DNA from: Rhodocyclaceae bacterium
GTDB lineage: Bacteria; Pseudomonadota; Gammaproteobacteria; Burkholderiales; Rhodocyclaceae
Direction: 5' to 3'
Length of the DNA: 64,000 nt
Assembly (NCBI GenBank): GCA_016702335.1
Contig: JADJEF010000020.1
Coordinates: 1,426,001-1,490,000 of the forward strand
The notes beneath the pieces are model-generated. The model had not been told where the DNA came from and did no database searches. It was given only the letters and a program-made list of their open reading frames with translations. Shown in pieces: positions 53,842 to 61,181 of this stretch (positions are counted from its first letter, which is position 1; each line of letters opens with the position of its first letter). The position numbers and the translations under genes were made by a program.

Positions 53842-54464
53842 GAGCGTGCGGCCTGCACCGCCGCCGCCATGGCCTGACGTTGTATATCGTCACTTTGGCA
53901 CAAGGCGGCGACCACGCCGGCACGATTGGCTGCCGGCTGATTCTGACTGACCTTCCATTTCCCGGTCAGCTCGGTGACCTCGATCACGATGCCGACCACG
54001 GCCTTGAGCATGTTGTCGATGTAGTCGGCCGGTGCGTCACTCATCTGCCAGGGCGCGGGTTCGCCCGTCTCATGAATGGCGGTGAGTTCGTCGATAAAGG
54101 TGCGCGTCCATTGCGCATCATCGATCACGCGCAGCGTACCCCGGGCCTGCACGGTGATGTAGTTCCAGGTCGGTACCGCCTTGCCGTGTTCCAGCTTGGT
54201 CGGGTACCAGTTGGGCGATATGTAGGCCTGAGCACCGTTGAACACGGCCAGCACATCCGCCCCATCCGGGTGTTCACGCCACAGCGGGTTGGCGCGTGCC
54301 AGGTGACCATGCAGCTGGTTTTGCTCGGGCCGCAGCAGCAAGGGCACCGGGTTGGCCTCGACGCCACGGGCAGAGAGCGTGATCAGGCAAGCCAGTGGGT
54401 GTGTGGCTATGGCCGCGTGCAGGGTCTCGGGGCGCGTCTCGGCAAAATGCTTGGGCAGGTACAT
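53838..54464 (-). CDS. PaiB-type FMN-binding protein
   Basis: This 208-residue flavin-binding split-barrel protein belongs to the FMN-binding negative transcriptional regulator family. The N-terminal MYLPKHFAETRPETLHAAI, the central AYISPNWYPTKLEHGKAVPTWNY and the late KAVVGIVIEVTELTGKWKVSQN are family hallmarks. B. subtilis PaiB affects sporulation and protease genes, but most members have no proved DNA-binding role. It is the second gene of the ppk2 operon: nine bases follow ppk2 and four overlap the next gene. Confidence 0.92.
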   Translation of the reverse strand: MYLPKHFAETRPETLHAAIATHPLACLITLSARGVEANPVPLLLRPEQNQLHGHLARANPLWREHPDGADVLAVFNGAQAYISPNWYPTKLEHGKAVPTWNYITVQARGTLRVIDDAQWTRTFIDELTAIHETGEPAPWQMSDAPADYIDNMLKAVVGIVIEVTELTGKWKVSQNQPAANRAGVVAALCQSDDIQRQAMAAAVQAARS

Positions 54465-54473
54465 GGCGGTGAC

Positions 54474-55607
54474 TCAGAGCAGAGCCGAGCTGTGCTCGCC
54501 GCGCTCAAACACCACATGCGCACGGCCCACCAGCAGCGGGTCGAGCTTGCTGATCTGTGCGGTGTCCTTATTGGCATAGGGCATTTTGTGCAGGATGTAG
54601 CGCAGCGCGTTGAGCCGCGCACGCTTCTTGCAGTCGGACTTGATCACCGTCCAGGGGGAATCCGCCGTGTCGGTATAAAAGAACATCGCCTCCTTGGCCT
54701 TGGTGTAGTCGTCCCACTTGTCGAGCGAGGCGAGGTCGATGGGCGAGAGCTTCCAGTGCTTGAGCGGGTGGGTTTCGCGTTCCTTGAACCGACGGCGCTG
54801 CTCCTTGCGCGAGACCGAGAACCAGAACTTGATCAGATGCACGCCGCTGCGCACCAGCGTGCGTTCAAACTCGGGCGTCTGGCGCATGAACTCGTTGTAT
54901 TCGTCATCGGTGCAAAAGCCCATCACGCGCTCTACGCCGGCGCGGTTGTACCAGCTGCGGTCAAACAGCACGATCTCACCACGCGTGGGCAAGTGCTGCA
55001 CATAGCGCTGGAAATACCACTGGCCCCGTTCCACTTCAGAGGGCTTCTCCAGTGCCACCACGCGCGCGCCGCGGGGGTTGAGGTGTTCCATCATGCGTTT
55101 GATGGTGCCGCCCTTGCCGGCGGCATCGCGCCCTTCGAAGAGAATGATCACCCGCTGACCGGTCTCTTTGACCCAGGCCTGCAGCTTGAGCAGCTCGACT
55201 TGCAGGTGATACTTTTGCCGTTCGTAACTCTTGCGCGACATCAGGTGTCGGTAGGGGTAGCCCCCCTCGCGCCAGTCCGGTGCCAGTTCCTCGTCGGGGT
55301 GCCCGGCGACGGCTTCGCTTTGTTCGAGCAGCGCGGCCTTCAGGGCCTCGATGTCATCGGGCGAGGCACCCTCGACGATGGCTTTGAGATTGTCTGCCCG
55401 CTGTTTCGCGGGCAGTCGCTCCGGATGCGCGAGGATATCCCGCAGAGCTTCCACCTTGGCCATTTGCGCCGCGTCGGTACGGTCTTTGGTGACGAAGGCC
55501 TCTACGGATTTTTCAGTGTGAGCGGGGGCGACATCACCCGCTGCGGCCCGGCGGACTTTGGTGGCGACGGGTTTGGCTTTGGCAGTGACGGGGGCTTTCG
55601 TGGTCAT
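54474..55607 (-). CDS. ppk2: polyphosphate kinase 2
   Basis: This class I PPK2 enzyme of 377 residues uses polyphosphate to phosphorylate nucleoside diphosphates (or the reverse). Walker A is FEGRDAAGKGGTIKRM near residue 155. The Walker B region is IVLFDRSWYNRAGVERVMGF near 215, and the lid motif is FSVSRKEQRRRFKER near 260. The ATG at 55607 is used. The first ~35 residues are Lys/Ala/Thr/Pro-rich (KAPVTAKAKPVATK) like those of the SDR and CheZ here. It leads an operon with paiB-like, midA-like and membrane-protein genes. Confidence 0.95.
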   Translation of the reverse strand: MTTKAPVTAKAKPVATKVRRAAAGDVAPAHTEKSVEAFVTKDRTDAAQMAKVEALRDILAHPERLPAKQRADNLKAIVEGASPDDIEALKAALLEQSEAVAGHPDEELAPDWREGGYPYRHLMSRKSYERQKYHLQVELLKLQAWVKETGQRVIILFEGRDAAGKGGTIKRMMEHLNPRGARVVALEKPSEVERGQWYFQRYVQHLPTRGEIVLFDRSWYNRAGVERVMGFCTDDEYNEFMRQTPEFERTLVRSGVHLIKFWFSVSRKEQRRRFKERETHPLKHWKLSPIDLASLDKWDDYTKAKEAMFFYTDTADSPWTVIKSDCKKRARLNALRYILHKMPYANKDTAQISKLDPLLVGRAHVVFERGEHSSALL

Positions 55608-55647
55608 GGTTAGCTCCGGGAAAATGAATTGAGAGGATAGCCCAGCC

Positions 55648-56544
55648 TCAGTGCAGCGATGCATCCGCACGCAGGCGTGCTACCACCAGGTCGACAAACG
55701 AGCGCACCTTGGCCGAAGCGCGTCGCCCCTCGCGGTAAACCACGTGCACCGGCAGCGCGGTGGCGTCGTCGTCGAGCACCCGTTCGAGCTCACCGGCGGC
55801 CACCTGTTCGACCACCTGATACGACAACAGGCGGGCGATGCCGAAGCCGGCACAGGTGGCGGTAATCGCTGCCTCGTTGGTGTTCACGGCCAGTCGCGGC
55901 TGCACGCGCACACTGTGCTTGTTGCCCGTGCCGCCGAACGTCCATTCCGGAGAACTGCTGATGCCGGTGGCAGCAATGAGACTGTGTTCGCTTAGCTCGG
56001 CTACGCGGGTCGGCCGCCCATGCGCTTGCAGATACGCGGGCGAGGCGCACAGCACCCGCCGCACCTGCCCGACGCGCACGGCGTGCAAAGACGAATCGGG
56101 CAATTCGCCAATGCGCACGCCGACATCCAGCCCTTCGTCGATGAGATTGACCACGCGATCCAGAAATAGCGCCTGCACAGCAACCTGAGGATAGCGTGAC
56201 AGATAATCGACGATGCCAGGCATGACATACAGCCGCCCGAACAGCACCGGCGCGGTGATGCCCAGCGTACCGCGCGGGGTGGCATTGATGCCCGCCGCCG
56301 CTTCGTCGGCCTCATCGAGCTCGGCCAGAATGCGCCGGGCGTCGTCCACATAGCGCGTGCCCGCTTCGGTCAGGCGCACCGTCCGCGTCGTGCGCACAAA
56401 CAGGGCGACGCCCAGATGCTGTTCCAGCGCCGCCACGGCGCGCGTTACCGCCGGCGCCGACAGGCCCAGCTTGCGCGCCGCGCCGGCAAAGCCACGGCAG
56501 TCGGCGACCGCTACCACTGCGCTCATGCATTGCAGGCGATCCAT
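55648..56544 (-). CDS. LysR-family transcriptional regulator
   Basis: This 298-residue LysR regulator has an N-terminal winged helix-turn-helix (CRGFAGAARKLGLSAPAVTR near 15-34, VALFVRTTRTVRLTEAG near 50-66) and a C-terminal ligand-binding domain. It diverges from the AhpD-like gene at 56673; the 128-base gap holds palindromes suited to LysR binding. It probably controls the AhpD-PNPOx-GST cluster in response to an unknown small molecule. Confidence 0.93.
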   Translation of the reverse strand: MDRLQCMSAVVAVADCRGFAGAARKLGLSAPAVTRAVAALEQHLGVALFVRTTRTVRLTEAGTRYVDDARRILAELDEADEAAAGINATPRGTLGITAPVLFGRLYVMPGIVDYLSRYPQVAVQALFLDRVVNLIDEGLDVGVRIGELPDSSLHAVRVGQVRRVLCASPAYLQAHGRPTRVAELSEHSLIAATGISSSPEWTFGGTGNKHSVRVQPRLAVNTNEAAITATCAGFGIARLLSYQVVEQVAAGELERVLDDDATALPVHVVYREGRRASAKVRSFVDLVVARLRADASLH

Positions 56545-56546
56545 AT

Positions 56547-56583
56547 TATTGTCAATAGTGAAATAGTAGATTGCATGTTATGC
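56547..56583. promoter_or_regulatory. candidate LysR operator palindromes
   Basis: TATTGTCAATA (56547-56557) and GCATGTTATGC (56573-56583) are two imperfect dyads 26 bases apart in the AT-rich LysR/AhpD intergenic region. They fit the two-site pattern of LysR control, but the exact sites are not provable by eye. Confidence 0.4.
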
Positions 56584-56672
56584 GTATTCACCCGCAAGTG
56601 ACAATTATCTAGAGTGCCGTTCATTCGCTGATGACATTTCGTCGCAGCGACACTCACTCAAGGAGCATCACC

Positions 56673-57230
56673 ATGGCCCGTATCAATGTCGTTTCCGTCG
56701 AAGCCGCCAACGCCGAGCAAAAGGCGCTGTATGACGCCATTCAGGCGCAACTGGGCATCGTGCCCAACTTCCTCAAGGTGTTCGCCAACTCGCCGGTGGC
56801 GCTCAAGGCTTTCCTCGGCCTGCACGGCGTCGCCAACGCGGGCAGCCTCGACGCCCTGACGCGCGAGCGTATCGCTCTGGCACTGGCGCAGCAAAACACC
56901 TGCGAATACTGCCTGTCGGCGCACACCGCGATCGGGCGCAAGACCGGTTTGTCGAACGAGGAAATGGAAGCCAATCGCAGTGGCACCAGCCGGGATGAAA
57001 AAGCGGCCGCCGCCGTGCGCTTTGCCCGCGCTCTGGTCGAGCACAAGGGTGATGTCACTTCCGCAGAGCTGCAGGCTGTGCGCGCCGTCGGCTACGACGA
57101 TGCGCAGATCGTCGAGATCATTACCCACGTGGGCATGAACCTGCTGACCAATATTCTGGGCAAGGCCAGCCGTGTCGAGATCGACTTTCCCAAGGTGGGT
57201 GTGGATTCGCTCGCCGCTATCGCCGCCTGA
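56673..57230 (+). CDS. carboxymuconolactone decarboxylase/AhpD-like protein
   Basis: This 185-residue helical protein of the AhpD/CMD family carries the redox motif CEYCLSAHT (residues ~86-94), so a peroxidase or alkyl-hydroperoxidase role is likely. The ATG at 56673 follows AAGGAG. It is divergent from the LysR gene and begins a cluster with the PNPOx-FNR-ferredoxin fusion (49 bases later) and a GST, which suggests detoxification or stress. Confidence 0.9.
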   Translation: MARINVVSVEAANAEQKALYDAIQAQLGIVPNFLKVFANSPVALKAFLGLHGVANAGSLDALTRERIALALAQQNTCEYCLSAHTAIGRKTGLSNEEMEANRSGTSRDEKAAAAVRFARALVEHKGDVTSAELQAVRAVGYDDAQIVEIITHVGMNLLTNILGKASRVEIDFPKVGVDSLAAIAA

Positions 57231-57279
57231 TATCAGCCTGATTGTCCATTGATCGTAGCCGCTCTTTAAGGAGACTCGC

Positions 57280-58875
57280 ATGGCACGGGCATTTTCTGAA
57301 ATTGCTTTCACCAAAACCGTGCGTGCCCTGCAGTCGATAATGGGCAGCCGCGAGTCCTACGCCGCCTTCGACATCACCCCCGACCGGCGCGACCGGCTGG
57401 GGGCGACGGAGGCGGAGTTCATTGCCGAGCGCGACAGCTTCTATCAGGCGACGGTAGGCGAAACCGGCTGGCCCTATGTGCAGCATCGCGGCGGGCCGAA
57501 AGGTTTCCTCAAGGTGCTGGACGACAAGACGCTGGGCTTTGCCGATTTTCGCGGCAACTTTCAGTTCATCAGCGTCGGCAACCTGCAAACCGACGACCGC
57601 ATTTCGCTGTTTCTGATGGACTACACCGCACAGCGGCGGCTCAAGATTCTCGGTCGCGTGCGCGTGGTCAGTGAAGACGACGGACCGAAAGCGCAAGCGG
57701 CCATCGCGGCGCTGGAAGTGCCGGGCTATCGGGCGCACGTGGAGCGAGGCTTCGTCATTACCGTGGAAGCCTACGACTGGAACTGCCCGCAGCACATCAC
57801 GCCACGCTACACAGAGCGCGAATGGGCTGATCGGCAAGTCGGCGCTGGTAACACGGCGATTTCCCCCATAGTGCCGGCGAAAACACCATTGAATGCACCA
57901 CCGGAGCTCGGCAACGGCCCCCTGCAACTGGAGGTCACTGGCGTGCGCCAGTTGTCGCACCGGGTGCGTGCCTACGAGTTGCGTGCACCTGATCGCAGCG
58001 ACCTGCCGGCAGTGAGCGCGGGCAGCCATATCGACATTCCCATACGTCTGCCCGATGGCAGCGCCGGCGTACGCAGCTATTCGATCGCCTCCAACCCGGG
58101 TCGGCGCGACATCTACGAAATCGCGGTGCAACGTGAGGACGCGGGGCGCGGCGGTTCCGCCGCCATCCACGCCCAGCTGCAGCTGGGCAGTGTGCTGCGC
58201 TGTGCGCTGCCGCGCAACAGCTTTGCCTTGCACGACGACGCGCGTCCGGCGCTGCTGATTGCCGGTGGTATCGGCATTACCCCGATCAAGGCCATGGCGC
58301 AGGCGCTGCAGGCGCGCGGTAGCGGGTTTGCGTTGCACTACATTGGCCGTGAGGCCGCCGACATGCCGTATCAAGATCGCCTGGCGCGTTGCTTCGGTGA
58401 TCGCTACCACGCCCACTTCACTCGCGTCGAAGGGTCACCAAAGCCTGATCTTGAGGCGCTCATCGCTGGCGCAGCGCCTGATACGATGGTCTATGTCTGC
58501 GGCCCGATACGCCTGATCGACGCGGTGCAAGCGGCGGCGGAGAGCGCGGGAATTCCCGCCGCGAATGTGCGCAGCGAACGATTCTCCGCAGCCTCGCATT
58601 CACACTCCGGCGATAAGCCCTTCACCGTAACGCTCACCCGCTCACAGAAGACCTTGACGGTGGCGGCTGAGCACAGCATTCTGGAAACGCTGGCGCACGC
58701 CGGCGTCACCCTGCCCTCAAGTTGCCGGACCGGTACCTGTGGCACCTGCGTCACGCGCGTGGTGTCGGGGCAAATCGATCATCGTGATACGGTAATCGAC
58801 GACACGCAACGTCTCACTCACATGTGCCCGTGCGTCTCACGGGCGATTGGCAGTTCGCTGTCGCTTGATCTCTAA
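57280..58875 (+). CDS. PNPOx-like flavoprotein fused to FNR and [2Fe-2S] domains
   Basis: This 531-residue fusion has three parts. Residues ~1-185 are a pyridoxamine-phosphate-oxidase-like FMN split barrel (GWPYVQHRGGPKGFLKVLD near 65). Residues ~205-430 are an FAD/NAD(P) reductase (RSYSIASNPGRRD, then LIAGGIGITPIKAMAQAL). Residues ~445-531 are a ferredoxin with SCRTGTCGTC. It looks self-sufficient: NAD(P)H to FAD to [2Fe-2S] to the FMN site. The substrate may be a nitro, quinone or similar compound. The linker at ~185-195 (QVGAGNTAI) is encoded by a repeat copy. An AAGGAG site precedes the ATG. Confidence 0.9.
   Translation: MARAFSEIAFTKTVRALQSIMGSRESYAAFDITPDRRDRLGATEAEFIAERDSFYQATVGETGWPYVQHRGGPKGFLKVLDDKTLGFADFRGNFQFISVGNLQTDDRISLFLMDYTAQRRLKILGRVRVVSEDDGPKAQAAIAALEVPGYRAHVERGFVITVEAYDWNCPQHITPRYTEREWADRQVGAGNTAISPIVPAKTPLNAPPELGNGPLQLEVTGVRQLSHRVRAYELRAPDRSDLPAVSAGSHIDIPIRLPDGSAGVRSYSIASNPGRRDIYEIAVQREDAGRGGSAAIHAQLQLGSVLRCALPRNSFALHDDARPALLIAGGIGITPIKAMAQALQARGSGFALHYIGREAADMPYQDRLARCFGDRYHAHFTRVEGSPKPDLEALIAGAAPDTMVYVCGPIRLIDAVQAAAESAGIPAANVRSERFSAASHSHSGDKPFTVTLTRSQKTLTVAAEHSILETLAHAGVTLPSSCRTGTCGTCVTRVVSGQIDHRDTVIDDTQRLTHMCPCVSRAIGSSLSLDL
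57830..57861 (+). repeat. dispersed 32-bp repeat, copy I (inside the PNPOx fusion)
   Basis: This is an exact match to the core and right half of the consensus, lying at the junction between the flavin barrel and the reductase part and read as RQVGAGNTAIS. Confidence 0.9.
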
Positions 58876-58884
58876 GGAGTCACC

Positions 58885-59487
58885 ATGATCATCGTCTATG
58901 AAGCACCTCCCTCCGGCAACGCCTACAAGGTTCGGCTGCTGCTCTCGCTGCTGGGCCAGGCGTACGAAAGCCGCACCGTCAAGCTGGCGGCAGGCGAGCA
59001 AAAGTCGGCTGAGTTTCTGGCCATGAATCCGCTGGGCCAGGTGCCAGTGCTGGTCGACGGCGAGACCGTCATCCGCGACAGCCAGGCGATCCTCGTCTAT
59101 CTGGCCAGGCAATACGGTGGTGCGCGCTGGTGGCCCGATGATGCGGCGAGCCACGCGCACATCGCGGCCTGGCTCTCGACCTCGGCGAACGAGGTGGCCA
59201 ACGGGCTGGCCCGTTTGCGTGTCCATTACAAATTTGGCCGGCCGATTGATGTCGGGGCGACACATGCCCTGGCCCTGCGCGTGCTCGGTATTCTTGAAGC
59301 GCAGCTGGCCGATCAGGCTTTCTTGCTCGGCAGCGAGGTCAGCATTGCCGACATCGCGATGTACCCCTATGTCGCCCTGGCACCCGAGGCGCAGCTGGAC
59401 TTGTCAGGCTATACCAAGGTGCTGGCCTGGTTCGGACGCATTCGGGCGCTGCCGGGGTATGTGGGCATGGAAGGCATGTGGGCCTAG
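58885..59487 (+). CDS. glutathione S-transferase
   Basis: This GST of 200 residues has an N-terminal thioredoxin-like domain (YEAPPSGNAYKVRLLLSLLG, then NPLGQVPVLVDGETVIRDSQ with the cis-Pro and the Asp-Ser glutathione-binding pair). The C-terminal helical domain includes SIADIAMYPYVAL. It is nine bases after the PNPOx fusion and has its own AAGGAG site, so they are probably in one operon. It conjugates or reduces electrophiles; the substrate is unknown. Confidence 0.93.
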   Translation: MIIVYEAPPSGNAYKVRLLLSLLGQAYESRTVKLAAGEQKSAEFLAMNPLGQVPVLVDGETVIRDSQAILVYLARQYGGARWWPDDAASHAHIAAWLSTSANEVANGLARLRVHYKFGRPIDVGATHALALRVLGILEAQLADQAFLLGSEVSIADIAMYPYVALAPEAQLDLSGYTKVLAWFGRIRALPGYVGMEGMWA

Positions 59488-59511
59488 TCATTCCGCGTTG
59501 AGGTATGTCAA

Positions 59512-59571
59512 GCCATGCGACACGACAGGCGCTCAGGGTCGTTGGTGCGCGCTGCCAAGAGATCGCATGGC
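59512..59571. terminator. inverted repeat between convergent GST and lactonase-like genes
   Basis: GCCATGCGA (59512-59520) and TCGCATGGC (59563-59571) are a perfect 9-bp inverted pair 42 bases apart. A shorter hairpin GCCC-TTTCA-GGGC follows at 59570-59582 with TTTA after it. Together they may stop transcription from both sides. Confidence 0.4.
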
Positions 59572-59583
59572 CCTTTCAGGGCT

Positions 59584-60486
59584 TTACTTCAAGAATTGCG
59601 GAAAGTAGGCGCCTAGTGCGTCATGAATTGCGGCGTCATGTGCCGGGACGATGACCAGGGTGGGCTCACTTGCCTGAATGGTCGTCAATGCGCCCACGGC
59701 TTGCAATGACAGCGCTTTGTCGTTATCGACGATGCGGCTGGAAATCCACATCTTGGGACGCTGCTTGGCGATGGCTTCGGCTTTCCATACCGCATCGCCG
59801 ACAAACAGGAATTTTTTCCCGGAACCCAGCGTGACATACATCACGATCGAGCCGGGCGAGTGTCCGGCAAGGGGCGCGAACACCACACTGCCATCCTCGA
59901 ACACGTCCAGACTTTGGGCGAACGGGCCGTACGGCGTGTCATTGAACTTGAACGGCTTCCATTTAATGGATGGGGCCGATAGCTGCGACGGAAAGACGGC
60001 GGGTGGGCCGGCTAACGCCAAGTAGTCTTTTTCTGGCTGGCTGAGCCATATCTGTGCTTCGGGAAAATCCACCAGCGCGCTGGCATGGTCCCAGTGCCCG
60101 TGGGACAAGAACACGCGCTCAATGGGTGCGTAGCCCGCTGCGTCAAGTTGTGGGCGGGCAGCGGTTACCGGGCCATAGCTGAAGAACGGACGCGCCCACA
60201 GCGGCATGTCTTCCTTGAACTGCGCGTCGATATTCCTGCCCAGACCCGTATCGAACAGCAAGCTTCCTTTTGGATGGCGTACCAGTACCGCGACGTGCTG
60301 AAGCTTGACGGCCTTGGTGTAGTCGCCTCCGGAGTAGGTGAAGGCCTCCAGGGTGGTGACGTCTGACGTCTTTATGATCGAGAGTTCCACCGCTGATCTG
60401 CCGGTTGTGACGGTGCCGCCAGGTTCTTGCGCCTGTGCCGTTTGCAGGTTGATCGCCAGCAGCAGAAGTATGAAAAGTTTTGACAT
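59584..60486 (-). CDS. exported metallo-beta-lactamase-fold hydrolase
   Basis: This is a 300-residue protein from ATG 60486 with a signal peptide (LFILLLLAINLQTAQA, to about residue 20). The zinc motif HGHWDH is near residue 110 in LSHGHWDHASAL, and further His/Asp ligands are in LAGHSPGSIVMYVT and VPAHDAAIHD. It resembles N-acyl-homoserine lactonases of the AttM/AiiA type and related lactone hydrolases, so quorum-signal degradation is possible. The lactonase role is inferred from fold only. It converges with the GST gene. Confidence 0.87.
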   Translation of the reverse strand: MSKLFILLLLAINLQTAQAQEPGGTVTTGRSAVELSIIKTSDVTTLEAFTYSGGDYTKAVKLQHVAVLVRHPKGSLLFDTGLGRNIDAQFKEDMPLWARPFFSYGPVTAARPQLDAAGYAPIERVFLSHGHWDHASALVDFPEAQIWLSQPEKDYLALAGPPAVFPSQLSAPSIKWKPFKFNDTPYGPFAQSLDVFEDGSVVFAPLAGHSPGSIVMYVTLGSGKKFLFVGDAVWKAEAIAKQRPKMWISSRIVDNDKALSLQAVGALTTIQASEPTLVIVPAHDAAIHDALGAYFPQFLK

Positions 60487-60652
60487 GATCGAAAGGCCTC
60501 GCATGGGTTGGTAGATGGTCCGTGCCGATATCTTCCCCGGCGGCCACTTTAAAGGAGCCGGACACCCGGGTGCGCATCAAGGGGCTTCAGGCAAAATGAG
60601 CCGCTGCTGCGGCGCTGAGAAAATGTGGACCTGTACCGGGTGTGAGTCTGAT

Positions 60653-61120
60653 TCATGGGTCTAGCAGCGCTTCGAGCTGCGCCACAACCCGCTCTGAAAG
60701 CTCAGTCAGCCCGCTGAGTTCCTGATCTGAGAGCGGGGCGGTCATGTGCCCGATGATCTCGTTCTGAATCGCCAGCGTCTGCTCGGCCAGTGCGGTGCCG
60801 GTTTTGGTCAGGCTCAGGCGTTTGATGCGACCGTCCTTGGCATCCGCCTCGCGGCGCAGCAGGTCCTGCGCTTCCATGCGCGTGAGCAGCATGCTGATGC
60901 CGCTCTTGGCGACGAAGCAGCGCTGCGCCAGCGCTTGTTGGGTGATGCCGGGTGCCAACAGCAAATTGGCCAATACCTCGTGCTCGCCAACGCGCAGGCC
61001 CAGCGGTGCCAGCCGTGCTGCGATGGCGGTGTCGCAGAGGTTGTAGGCATGCACCACGCTGAGCCAGGCTTTGCTGGCCGCCGATTGCCTGAGAGATTGC
61101 TCTAGTTTTTTGGTCGCCAT
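60653..61120 (-). CDS. MarR-family transcriptional regulator
   Basis: This 155-residue winged-helix regulator has the recognition region RVGEHEVLANLLLAPGITQQ with the wing segment RREADAKDGRIKRLSLTKTG (Asp-Arg of the wing), typical of MarR. The ATG at 61120 is taken; a TTG nine bases earlier is in frame. It diverges from the saturase-fusion gene across a 61-base gap containing two palindromes that are very likely its own binding sites, so it probably represses both genes until a ligand binds. Confidence 0.93.
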   Translation of the reverse strand: MATKKLEQSLRQSAASKAWLSVVHAYNLCDTAIAARLAPLGLRVGEHEVLANLLLAPGITQQALAQRCFVAKSGISMLLTRMEAQDLLRREADAKDGRIKRLSLTKTGTALAEQTLAIQNEIIGHMTAPLSDQELSGLTELSERVVAQLEALLDP

Positions 61121-61123
61121 ATC

Positions 61124-61157
61124 GTTCAATATTGAACTACACTGTTCATAACTGAAC
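61124..61157. promoter_or_regulatory. two MarR operator palindromes
   Basis: A perfect palindrome GTTCAATATTGAAC (61124-61137) and an imperfect partner GTTCATAACTGAAC (61144-61157) lie with centres exactly 20 bp apart, two helical turns. They fill the gap between the MarR gene and the saturase-fusion gene and overlap the likely promoter. Confidence 0.85.
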
Positions 61158-61181
61158 TATATCTTAACCGAGGAACCCAAA

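Noticed and set aside
60563..60572. CACCCGGGTG palindrome upstream of the lactonase-like gene
   Set aside because: This is a single 10-bp GC palindrome without a partner or regulator beside it, likely by chance in GC-rich DNA.
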